Source: Cerasicoccus maritimus
GTDB lineage: Bacteria; Verrucomicrobiota; Verrucomicrobiia; Opitutales; Cerasicoccaceae
DNA: 49,482 nt
Assembly: GCA_031296935.1 (NCBI GenBank)
Contig: JAVDPD010000035.1
Coordinates: 1 to 49,482, forward strand
Reading direction: 5' to 3'
This document shows, one piece after another, positions 42,183 to 49,448 of this stretch. A program made the translations under genes and the position numbers. How positions within the stretch are numbered: position 1 is the first letter of the stretch; each line of letters starts with the position of its first letter. Below the pieces are notes generated by a model, which did no database searches, had not been told where the DNA came from, and worked only from the letters and a program-made list of their open reading frames with translations.

Positions 42183-42952
42183 GACCAGACTTTCCAAGGA
42201 GCGCCTTTTTGCCAAAGGCCTTCGAGATGAGTCTTATCGCGCAAGGTGTCCATCGCGTGCCAAAACCCTTGATGGCGATAAGCAGAAAGTTGCTCTTCGG
42301 CGGCCAGCTTTTCTAGTGGCTCACGCTCCCAGATGGTGGCGTCGTCTTTTAGGTATTCAAAGACTTTGGGTTCGAGAACGAAATAACCGCCGTTGACCCA
42401 CGAGCCGTCTCCGCGTGGCTTTTCCTGAAAGCTGGCCACGATGGTTTCGTCGGCAAACTGCAGGGCTCCAAAACGACCGGGAGGCTGCACACAAGTCAGC
42501 GTGGCGTAGCGTCCCTTTTCGCGGTGGAAAGCAATTAGCTCAGCGACATTTATTTGGCCAAGGCCGTCGCCATAAGTGAAGCAGAAGGTTTCATTAGCTT
42601 CGATGTAGTCGCGCACGCGCAAGAGGCGTCCGCCGGTCATCGTTTCCTCGCCCGTGTCGACAATGGTGACTTTCCACGGCTCGGAACGCTGGTGATGAAC
42701 GTGCATCTCATTCTTGGCCATGTCGAAGGTGACATCCGAAGAGTGCAGGAAATAATTCGAGAAGTATTCCTTGATGAAGTACTGCATGTACCCGGCGCAG
42801 ATAATGAAATCGTTAATCCCATAGTGGGAATATGTTTTCATTATATGCCAGAGTATCGGCCGGCCGCCAATCTCCACCATGGGTTTGGGGCGGATGCTGG
42901 TTTCCTCTGAGATTCTGGTGCCTTTACCTCCGGCTAGGATGACTGCTTTCAT
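42179..42952 (-). CDS. rfbF: Glucose-1-phosphate cytidylyltransferase
   Basis: 257 residues from ATG 42952, the usual length of RfbF. Makes CDP-glucose from CTP and glucose-1-phosphate, the first step of the CDP-hexose pathway. Motifs: MKAVILAGGKGTRISEETSI with RPKPMVEIGGRPILWHIMKT, FCFTYGDGLGQINVAEL, QPPGRFGALQF and FQEKPRGDGSWVNGGYFVLE. It precedes rfbG in the same direction with an ATGA overlap, the order found in many O-antigen loci. Starts 34 bp after the sulfotransferase stop; no strong Shine-Dalgarno is seen. Confidence 0.95.
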   Translation of the reverse strand: MKAVILAGGKGTRISEETSIRPKPMVEIGGRPILWHIMKTYSHYGINDFIICAGYMQYFIKEYFSNYFLHSSDVTFDMAKNEMHVHHQRSEPWKVTIVDTGEETMTGGRLLRVRDYIEANETFCFTYGDGLGQINVAELIAFHREKGRYATLTCVQPPGRFGALQFADETIVASFQEKPRGDGSWVNGGYFVLEPKVFEYLKDDATIWEREPLEKLAAEEQLSAYRHQGFWHAMDTLRDKTHLEGLWQKGAPWKVWS

Positions 42953-42986
42953 GTGTTTGGGCTGAAGAAAGTGGATGAAAATGGGA

Positions 42987-43835
42987 TTAGCTTTCGATCA
43001 CGCGGCCGTCGGCATCGTATCCATTTAATTTGAGTGCTTGGACAACTTCCTCGTAGTTCTCGATGATATCAGCGACGGGTTTGTCCACCTGTTTGATCAG
43101 GCTGGGTTCGCTGGCGGCAGAGTCATCTAATTCCAGAAAGTCGAAGCATCGCTTGATCGTCTGCATCTTGGTGTCGGGTGCTGTCAGCTCTTCGTAGGAG
43201 ATGCTGACGGAAGGCAGGCCTGCTAGTTTTTCTTTCGCAATTTTTAGTCCGTTGGTGATTCCAGCGAGGTGCTTGATCAGGTGCTTGGTGTCTAGTTTGA
43301 TCTTTAGATCAGCCAACGACGCAGAGTTCTCGGAATGATAGACTTTCCTGTGCTCTGCGACCTTTCTGGAGGCGTAGATGTCGAGTAGTTTCTCCCGCCG
43401 CAGAATGATCACGTGGGTGTTGCGCTCTATCAGCAACATTTCGAGCTTAGGGAGCGCGCGGAGGTGATTGTCCATCTGCTTCCAGCCGACCCACTTTGCT
43501 TCGCACTGATATCCAGTGGGCGCTGCATCTTTGGAAGGATGATGCGAGTTGCTGGGCAGGGCATGGGGGCTATCCGAAAGGATGCTCCCAACATAAGACT
43601 TCAGGTAATGATGATAGAGGAAGGCTTTTGGGGCCTGTCTGGCGAGAAATTCTTTGTGAGCGGAGCGGGCCCAGAAACGGCTTTTTAGAAAAGAGGAAAA
43701 GGACTCGCTGCCATTGTGGTTTGGGAGGAACAGTTCATCGTGGCAGCGGATGTCGGGGTGGTTGTTTAGCCACAGTCGCAAATAAGTAGAACCAGAACGC
43801 TGTGTTGTTAGAATGATGAATGCTTTTCGTTGCAT
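42987..43835 (-). CDS. Sulfotransferase family protein (Stf0-like)
   Basis: 282 residues from ATG 43835. The PAPS-binding start is IILTTQRSGSTYLRLWLNNH (5'-phosphosulfate loop TQRSGSTYL at residues ~10-18), followed by HDELFLPNH and RNTHVIILRREKLLDIYASR, which carries the 3'-phosphate-binding Arg and Ser pattern, and SVSISYEELT. It should transfer sulfate from PAPS to a sugar hydroxyl of the polymer or its precursor. It lies between the ABC exporter and rfbF, so sulfation before export is plausible. Methyl or acyl transfer is not suggested by the motifs. Confidence 0.82.
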   Translation of the reverse strand: MQRKAFIILTTQRSGSTYLRLWLNNHPDIRCHDELFLPNHNGSESFSSFLKSRFWARSAHKEFLARQAPKAFLYHHYLKSYVGSILSDSPHALPSNSHHPSKDAAPTGYQCEAKWVGWKQMDNHLRALPKLEMLLIERNTHVIILRREKLLDIYASRKVAEHRKVYHSENSASLADLKIKLDTKHLIKHLAGITNGLKIAKEKLAGLPSVSISYEELTAPDTKMQTIKRCFDFLELDDSAASEPSLIKQVDKPVADIIENYEEVVQALKLNGYDADGRVIES

Positions 43836-43844
43836 CGTCGCAGG

Positions 43845-45077
43845 TCAGCTTTTGGTGAGTGTCGTCGTTGTGAATTGGCTCGCCTGTCCTTGGACTTGCC
43901 CCTTCATGGTGAATGATGCTGCGCCATCAATTCTAGATAGCACTTTGTTGTGTGGAGGTTGTGTGAAGTGGAAACTCACGCTAAATAGACCGGCCGCCAA
44001 CTTAATGGATTCTGCGCGAACGATAAATTTGGCAGGTTCGCCATTCAGCGAAATCTTGTGCGGCTTTGCATCGCCATCGACGTAAGTGTCAATGGGGTAG
44101 AGTTCACTGTTCCACACGACCATTGAGAAGTTGCAGTCAACAGGCCCTTTTTTGCTGCTGGCATAAAATTCTATTTCTAGCGTGTCCCCGTGAGATAGCT
44201 CACTAATCGATTCACGCTTGCCAGTCGGGCTAATGCGGAGTACTTTGATGTCATCGACTGAGATACTGCCATCGCCTATCTGTGTTGTTTTTTGGTTTGG
44301 AGCGAGTTGAAAGTATTTATGGACCCCCTCACCAACGTCGTTGCCCAAGTATGCGGTTTGGCCGTGGCTCAAGAGGCAAACTTGATTGCAGATCCGATGA
44401 ATTTGGGACATCGAGTGACTCACGAAAATCACTGCGGAGTGCTTCAGTATCTCAAACATTGCGTTCAAGCATTTGATGCGGAAGGCAATATCACCAACGG
44501 CTAGAACTTCGTCTAGCAGCAGCACGTCTGGTTCCATTTGGATAGCGACCGCAAAGCCTAGTCGAACACGCATGCCCGAGCTATAGTTTTGTAGGGGCGT
44601 ATCGATAAACTCTTCCAGCTCGGAAAATGCCACAATCTCATCGAACTTCTGGTCGACCACTTTCTTGGGAATGCCAAACAACGCTGCTGAGTTGTAGATG
44701 TTTTCCCGCCCGGTCAGAATGGGGTTAAAGCCGGCGCCGAGCTCAATCAAGGCGCATACGCGGCCGCGCATTATAATTTGACCGGTGTCTGGCTTGATCA
44801 GGTTATTCAGGATTTTTAACAGGGTACTTTTACCGGCTCCATTATGGCCGAGTAACCCCAAGCAATCACCACGTCTCAGCTGAAAGCTGACATCTTGTAC
44901 TGCCCAGAACTCCTTTTTGCGTAAAACGGGTTTCTCAAAAATATCATTCTGGGTATGGGTGAATGGGTTGACTGCCTTGGCGATGTCCCCCGCGCCATAG
45001 TAGAGTGAGCGTTTAAGGGAGCGGCAGAATTTTTTGCCGACATGTTGAGCGTCTACCAGTATTTCTGAGTCTGACAT
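43845..45077 (-). CDS. wzt: ABC transporter ATP-binding protein with C-terminal glycan-binding domain (Wzt type)
   Basis: 410 residues from ATG 45077. Walker A GLLGHNGAGKSTLLKIL (about 75-91), signature YSSGMRVRLGFAVA (about 165-178), Walker B VLLLDEVLAVGD with the catalytic Glu, and the switch His in VSHSMSQIHR. Residues ~268-410 form an extra beta-rich domain (VDDIKVLRI, GDTLEIEFYA, SFTMKGQVQG) as in Wzt proteins that bind the modified non-reducing end of the polymer. It starts 10 bp after wzm. Together they export the lipid-linked polymer across the inner membrane. The presence of the extra domain suggests a chain-terminating group, for example methyl or sulfate. Confidence 0.92.
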   Translation of the reverse strand: MSDSEILVDAQHVGKKFCRSLKRSLYYGAGDIAKAVNPFTHTQNDIFEKPVLRKKEFWAVQDVSFQLRRGDCLGLLGHNGAGKSTLLKILNNLIKPDTGQIIMRGRVCALIELGAGFNPILTGRENIYNSAALFGIPKKVVDQKFDEIVAFSELEEFIDTPLQNYSSGMRVRLGFAVAIQMEPDVLLLDEVLAVGDIAFRIKCLNAMFEILKHSAVIFVSHSMSQIHRICNQVCLLSHGQTAYLGNDVGEGVHKYFQLAPNQKTTQIGDGSISVDDIKVLRISPTGKRESISELSHGDTLEIEFYASSKKGPVDCNFSMVVWNSELYPIDTYVDGDAKPHKISLNGEPAKFIVRAESIKLAAGLFSVSFHFTQPPHNKVLSRIDGAASFTMKGQVQGQASQFTTTTLTKS

Positions 45078-45087
45078 GAGCAAGAAA

Positions 45088-45930
45088 CTAAGCTGAGAGC
45101 CGCTCGATTAGATACGGGATTGAGATTTTGTAAATCACGATGGCAACAGCCAAGAGCAAGACAATCGCAACTGTAGCGATCATCATGATGCTGACGTAGG
45201 TGGGGCCATCGCCAATAAGCCAGCTGCGTGTGGTAATGAGAAGTGGTGAAAGGGGGTTTAGGTCGCAAATGAACTTAGCAATGCCAGCTTGGGGCGGTGG
45301 GTAGACGACGGGCGTCAGGAAGAAGGCAAACCGGAGGACGAGTTGAATGCCTCGCGCGGTGTCGGTGTACAGCGTGGCGATCGGAATGAGAAGGATCGCG
45401 AACATGCTACCCATCAGCATGATGAGTAGAACCCCTAGCGGGAAAAGCAGCATTTGCGCTGAAAAGCTTTTCAGGTAAAAAGGAAGGATCGGAATCAGTA
45501 GTAGCAAGGGCACGAGCGAGTTGACAGCTGCTTTGCCGAAGGAGCTGATCAGTAGCGATTCGTGCGGGATGTTTATCTTTGAGAGCATGCTTCGGGCGTC
45601 CAGAAGTGAGCTGAGCATGCCGCTTAAGGTCCCGTTAAATACCGCCCAGAGCAGGTTGCCGCTAAGGACAAATATCGGGTAGGGAACTGAGCCCGTATTG
45701 ATGTTGATGATCTTCTGGTTGTTGAGGTAGATCCAGATGATGCTACTGGCGAGCGGGGGAAACAGTATCCATGCGTAGCCTAGGACCGATTGGCGATACA
45801 TCGCACGTATGTCCCTGATCAGCATTCTCTTAGCTAGTTCCCAGCTCATCGGGAAATTGCTCCTCATTTGAGAGATGGTTTTCCAAATAGAACCAACGCC
45901 TGATCCGGGAGTTATGATGGTTTCCTGCAT
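45088..45930 (-). CDS. wzm: ABC transporter permease of polysaccharide export (Wzm type)
   Basis: 280 residues from ATG 45930 with six membrane segments in the ABC-2 pattern. The cytoplasmic start has ELAKRMLIRDIRAMYRQSVL, followed by GYAWILFPPLASSIIWIYLN, typical of Wzm/KpsM-type permeases, and YTDTARGIQLVLRFAFFLTP with LNPLSPLL near the end. It forms the channel for the Wzt ATPase encoded next. It is the first gene of the long minus-strand run, facing a 470-bp divergent region. Confidence 0.92.
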   Translation of the reverse strand: MQETIITPGSGVGSIWKTISQMRSNFPMSWELAKRMLIRDIRAMYRQSVLGYAWILFPPLASSIIWIYLNNQKIININTGSVPYPIFVLSGNLLWAVFNGTLSGMLSSLLDARSMLSKINIPHESLLISSFGKAAVNSLVPLLLLIPILPFYLKSFSAQMLLFPLGVLLIMLMGSMFAILLIPIATLYTDTARGIQLVLRFAFFLTPVVYPPPQAGIAKFICDLNPLSPLLITTRSWLIGDGPTYVSIMMIATVAIVLLLAVAIVIYKISIPYLIERLSA

Positions 45931-46400
45931 CTTACAACTGTTGAATGCCTATTGCCAGCTACGCTGCCGCCCTTGGTCGGAACCTGTTTTTTCAGGAAAA
46001 CCAATGTAGCTGATAGTAGTGTAGTTGTGCTCGGTGATTTTTACCGCGATTAAAAGATTCAATTCATATTGAACAAAAAGTGCCTGTCAACGTCGTTTTG
46101 GGAGCAGCAATCCTGGAATCGTATGCTGGCGCTAAGAGTTTTTACGTAGCTTTTGTGTCCGCTATTGCTACGTTGTCATCGAAGATTACAGGTCTTGAAT
46201 ACATTGGATTCTTACAATGCAATCCTACTTGCGGTGCCCATCGATTTGCAGTTCAAATTCCACTTTTCGGCAAATTGAGACTGTTGTGTTAGGATGAGGA
46301 ACAATTGATGCTGTTGCTGGTCGCGATGCTCGGATGTCCCAAATGAAGCTTGCTAAGCAAGTATTCACTCTCTACTATCCTACATTTGTTTTATTTATTT
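45931..46400. promoter_or_regulatory. Divergent intergenic region between wzm and the OPX gene
   Basis: 470 bp that separate the minus-strand operon (from 45930) and the plus-strand export genes (from 46401), so promoters for both are expected here. The sequence is AT-rich in parts, especially just before 46401 and at 46050-46080. I could not fix convincing -35/-10 pairs. A plus-strand open frame at 46080-46292 has no recognisable product and looks like chance. Neither flanking gene has a clear Shine-Dalgarno. Confidence 0.5.
46058..46073. promoter_or_regulatory. Short inverted repeat TTCAAT-N4-ATTGAA, possible operator
   Basis: A perfect 6-bp inverted repeat with a 4-bp spacer lies in the divergent region, about 130 bp before wzm and 330 bp before the OPX gene. 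It could be a regulator site, but repeats of this size also occur by chance in AT-rich DNA. Confidence 0.25.
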
Positions 46401-47066
46401 ATGCGCTACCATTTACGCTGGCTACAACTGACTTTTCTTTCGCTCGCATTTTCTGCTCTGCAAGCTCAATCAACCGATTCTGGGAGCGGCGGGCAATCTG
46501 CGGCTGGAGGTTCTGGCGAGACAACTACTCAAATTGTCTTACCCGCCAACTATAAGCTAAATGTCACGGATACTGTTGAGATCAGGGTCTTTCAAGAGCC
46601 TGAACTAACAGTTTCGCAACTTATACCCGCAAATGGCAAAGTTCGAATTCCGATGCTTGGTGAAATCGATTTGCTGGGGCTCACAATTAGAGAGGCGGAA
46701 TATAAAATTCAGGAGGCTTTTATTGATGCGCGTTTGCTGAGAGACCCACAGGTTTATGTTACCGTTTCGGGTTATGTGGCACGCGAATACTCAGTCTTTG
46801 GGCAGCTTGGCTCACAGGGGCAAGTGCCTTTTCCGGTGGAGCGAGATTCCATTGATATCGTTGAGGCAATTGCGCGTGCTGGTGGATTTACTGGTATTGC
46901 ACGAGGCTCCGAAGTTAAGGTAACTCGCAAAAAGCCGGATGGAACCCAAGAGTTCTTTATTGTAGACGTTGAGTCGATGATTGAAGACCAAGATGAGGGG
47001 AATGATAAGGATGAATACCTCATCTATCCGGGCGATATCATTTATGTGCCTGAGCGTCTTTTCTAG
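46401..47066 (+). CDS. Polysaccharide export outer-membrane (OPX, Wza-like) protein, short form
   Basis: 221 residues from ATG 46401; the longer frame from TTG 46350 is less likely. The signal peptide ends FSALQA; no lipobox Cys is seen. The poly-export domain starts at YKLNVTDTVEIRVFQEPELT with VRIPMLGEIDLLGLTIREAE and LRDPQVYVTVSGYVAREYSV, then a SLBB-type part with RDSIDIVEAIARAGGFTGIA and YLIYPGDIIYVPERLF. It ends there, without the C-terminal amphipathic helix that forms the outer-membrane pore in E. coli Wza (379 residues). So it probably needs another protein to cross the outer membrane. It is followed by the Wzc-like kinase gene. Confidence 0.9.
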   Translation: MRYHLRWLQLTFLSLAFSALQAQSTDSGSGGQSAAGGSGETTTQIVLPANYKLNVTDTVEIRVFQEPELTVSQLIPANGKVRIPMLGEIDLLGLTIREAEYKIQEAFIDARLLRDPQVYVTVSGYVAREYSVFGQLGSQGQVPFPVERDSIDIVEAIARAGGFTGIARGSEVKVTRKKPDGTQEFFIVDVESMIEDQDEGNDKDEYLIYPGDIIYVPERLF

Positions 47067-47131
47067 CCTCAGCCTACTCAGCTATTGCTGCCCTTTAGTC
47101 TACTTACTGCATTATTACACACTAACTGACC

Positions 47132-49378
47132 ATGTCTCAGAACCAAGTTCGGAAGTCTTTAAATCCTAAGAAGCCAGCTGCTGGCGCGATTCCCACACCA
47201 GTCAGAAATTGGCGGGATTATCTTTTGATGATCCGCGAACGCTGGTTAATCGGCGTGAGTTTAGGATTACTTTGCTCCTGTTTGTTTGCCTTCTTTCAAC
47301 TTAAAGAGCCCTCTTTGTATCGTTCGACGGCCACCATGCTAATCGAGTCGAAATCTGATCGCGTGGTGGATATTGCTGAGGTTGTTGATAATACTGTTCG
47401 TAGCAGCACTGAGTTACGCAACCATTTGTCGCAAATGCGTAGTCGGAGTTTCAATCGACGCGTCGTCGGAAGCTTTACCGAAAAAGAAGCTGCCAGAATT
47501 ACGCAGCCTTATGATACCGAGGAATCCAAGGGCAACCTTGGTTCAATTATTTCTAAAGTCAGCATAAGTTTGCCAGAAGGCCAGGTATTTTATTTCACCG
47601 CCACGCATCGAGACCCTGAAATGGCGGCATTGATCGCAAATCGCTACGTCAGTGAATACATCCAATACCTTTTGGAGAGGACCACAGTGGGCGAAACTTC
47701 GGCGAATCAATTTCTTCAAGCTCAAGCGGATAAGCTCAAGGAAAAGGTCGCTAAGGGTGAGAAGGCTTTGGAAGATTTTCGTCGTCAAAATAACACGATC
47801 TCTCTCGATGAGAGCCAAGACGTTATTCTAAGTCGCTTGCAGAGCTTTAATACGGCGCTGACCCAAGCGCGTGTGGAGAAGCTGGCGATTGAGACACAGC
47901 TCCAGCAGGTCGATGAGGCTTTAGAGAATAATGTGGATTTATTGCAAATCCCCGTGATCAGCCAATACGCAGGCATCAGTGAATTAGCCTCACAACGTCA
48001 AAGCCTGAAGGCTGCCAGAGCTCTCTTGGAGCACCGCTACTTGGAAAGGCATCCAAAGATGATTGACAACCAAAATCAATTGGATGCGAATCAAAATTTG
48101 ATTGATGAGGCCGTGCGACAGGCGGTAGCCGACCTCCGGGCTCAACTGGCTGGTGCGAATCGTAAATTCAGCAACTTGCAGGCGGAAATGGCGAGAGCAG
48201 AGCAGGATTCGCTTGATTTGGATGAGCTACGAATTGTGTACAATGCTATGCGTCGTGAGGTGGACAGTGATCGTTCGCTGTATCAGCAGATTCTTTCTCG
48301 CATGAATGAAACGACGATCTCAGCACAATTGGACAACACCAATATTCGTGTGCTGGACGATGCTGCGCCATCCTCATGGGCCTTTTCGCCAAATCGCAAT
48401 GATATCATTACTAAATCGATTGGTCTTTTCTTCATTGTGGCATTGGGCGTGCCGATCTTGCTCGAGTTGGTCAACAATCGCTTGCATGGTTACTGGGACG
48501 TACAAGTCTACTTGGAACGCGAATTGTTGGGTGAAGTGCCCCGCAGTAATCGCATTGATCCGGAAAAGCTGCCTTATGCGATTCGTGATGACATGAATGA
48601 TTCTCTCTCGGAGGCATTTCGAGTCCTGTATGGTCAGATTACAATGCTTTCTGAGCGGGAATTTCCCAAGTCCATCCTCGTGACTAGCACGATACCTGGT
48701 GAGGGGAAATCGACTCTGGTCTCCAACCTTGCTTTTACGTTCGCCAAGCATGGTAAGAAAGTCCTGCTCATCGACTTTGACTTACGGCGTCCCGTTCTCC
48801 ACCGCTTTTACAAGCTGGATAATGAGAAAGGATTTTTAAATTGGTGGAACACTAAGAAAGAGGTTCAAGACTCGATACCTCTCAAAACGAACAGTGAATT
48901 AGGCATCGTGCAACTCGAGGAGAACATGTGGATGTTACCAGCTAGTGGCACGTCTAAGAACGCTACAGAAATGCTCTCCCAGCCTCGTTTTGAGGAATTG
49001 TTGTTTCAGTTAAAAAAGGAATTCGACTTGGTTCTGCTGGATACTCCACCAGCTGGCATCTTCGTGGAAACTTTGCAGTTGGGTGAGGTTGTTGATGAGG
49101 TTGTCTATGTTTCTCGCCAAAATGCGGTCAACCGCAATAAGGCTAAGCGTGTCCTACAGGACTTTGACAAGGTGGGCGTCAATGTGCTTGGCGTTATCCT
49201 GAATTCGGTCAAGGGAGCGGGTGCTCAGCGCTATGGATATTACGGTTATTCTTATAGCTCAACGGATTACGTCTATCGTTATTACCAGCGCCGTGACCGC
49301 AAGGACCGCAAGAAGGATAAGGGCGAGGACAATTCTATGCAAAGCCGTAAGGGGAAGGAAGAAACCCTGAACAGCTAG
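47132..49378 (+). CDS. Polysaccharide co-polymerase with tyrosine autokinase (Wzc-like)
   Basis: 748 residues from ATG 47132. A Wzz-type N-terminal part with membrane segments at about 37-56 and about 427-447 and a long coiled-coil periplasmic region between them (NQFLQAQADKLKEKVAKGEK and following). The cytoplasmic BY-kinase has Walker A IPGEGKSTLVSNLAFTF (GEGKS at 524-528), Walker A' VLLIDFDLRRP and Walker B FDLVLLDTPPAG. A C-terminal tyrosine cluster (residues ~701-719, about nine Tyr) is followed by a charged tail of ~28 residues rich in Lys, Arg, Asp and Glu. It controls chain length and export with the OPX protein. It lies 65 bp after the OPX gene, very likely in the same transcript. 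Confidence 0.95.
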   Translation: MSQNQVRKSLNPKKPAAGAIPTPVRNWRDYLLMIRERWLIGVSLGLLCSCLFAFFQLKEPSLYRSTATMLIESKSDRVVDIAEVVDNTVRSSTELRNHLSQMRSRSFNRRVVGSFTEKEAARITQPYDTEESKGNLGSIISKVSISLPEGQVFYFTATHRDPEMAALIANRYVSEYIQYLLERTTVGETSANQFLQAQADKLKEKVAKGEKALEDFRRQNNTISLDESQDVILSRLQSFNTALTQARVEKLAIETQLQQVDEALENNVDLLQIPVISQYAGISELASQRQSLKAARALLEHRYLERHPKMIDNQNQLDANQNLIDEAVRQAVADLRAQLAGANRKFSNLQAEMARAEQDSLDLDELRIVYNAMRREVDSDRSLYQQILSRMNETTISAQLDNTNIRVLDDAAPSSWAFSPNRNDIITKSIGLFFIVALGVPILLELVNNRLHGYWDVQVYLERELLGEVPRSNRIDPEKLPYAIRDDMNDSLSEAFRVLYGQITMLSEREFPKSILVTSTIPGEGKSTLVSNLAFTFAKHGKKVLLIDFDLRRPVLHRFYKLDNEKGFLNWWNTKKEVQDSIPLKTNSELGIVQLEENMWMLPASGTSKNATEMLSQPRFEELLFQLKKEFDLVLLDTPPAGIFVETLQLGEVVDEVVYVSRQNAVNRNKAKRVLQDFDKVGVNVLGVILNSVKGAGAQRYGYYGYSYSSTDYVYRYYQRRDRKDRKKDKGEDNSMQSRKGKEETLNS

Positions 49379-49408
49379 CGCATTTTTTCTTGATATAGAC
49401 AGATTTTC

Positions 49409-49440
49409 TAGGCGCCTTTTTTGAAAAAGGTGTTAGCAGT
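49409..49440 (+). repeat. Candidate left terminal repeat of a mobile element at the right window edge
   Basis: AGGCGCCTTTTTTGAAAAAG followed by GTGTTAGCAGT, preceded by a TA-containing CTA. It is related, in inverted orientation, to the repeat at 511-548 behind the IS5-type transposase. A new open frame begins 9 bp after it. This is the usual geometry of an IS left end. Confidence 0.5.
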
Positions 49441-49448
49441 ATTTATTC

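Noticed and set aside
46080..46292. Small open frame in the divergent intergenic region
   Set aside because: No ribosome site, no recognisable protein features, and promoters are expected in this region.
45931..46400. Specific sigma-70 promoters for wzm and the OPX gene
   Set aside because: Candidate -35/-10 pairs matched the consensus at only about half of the positions, so I do not report them.
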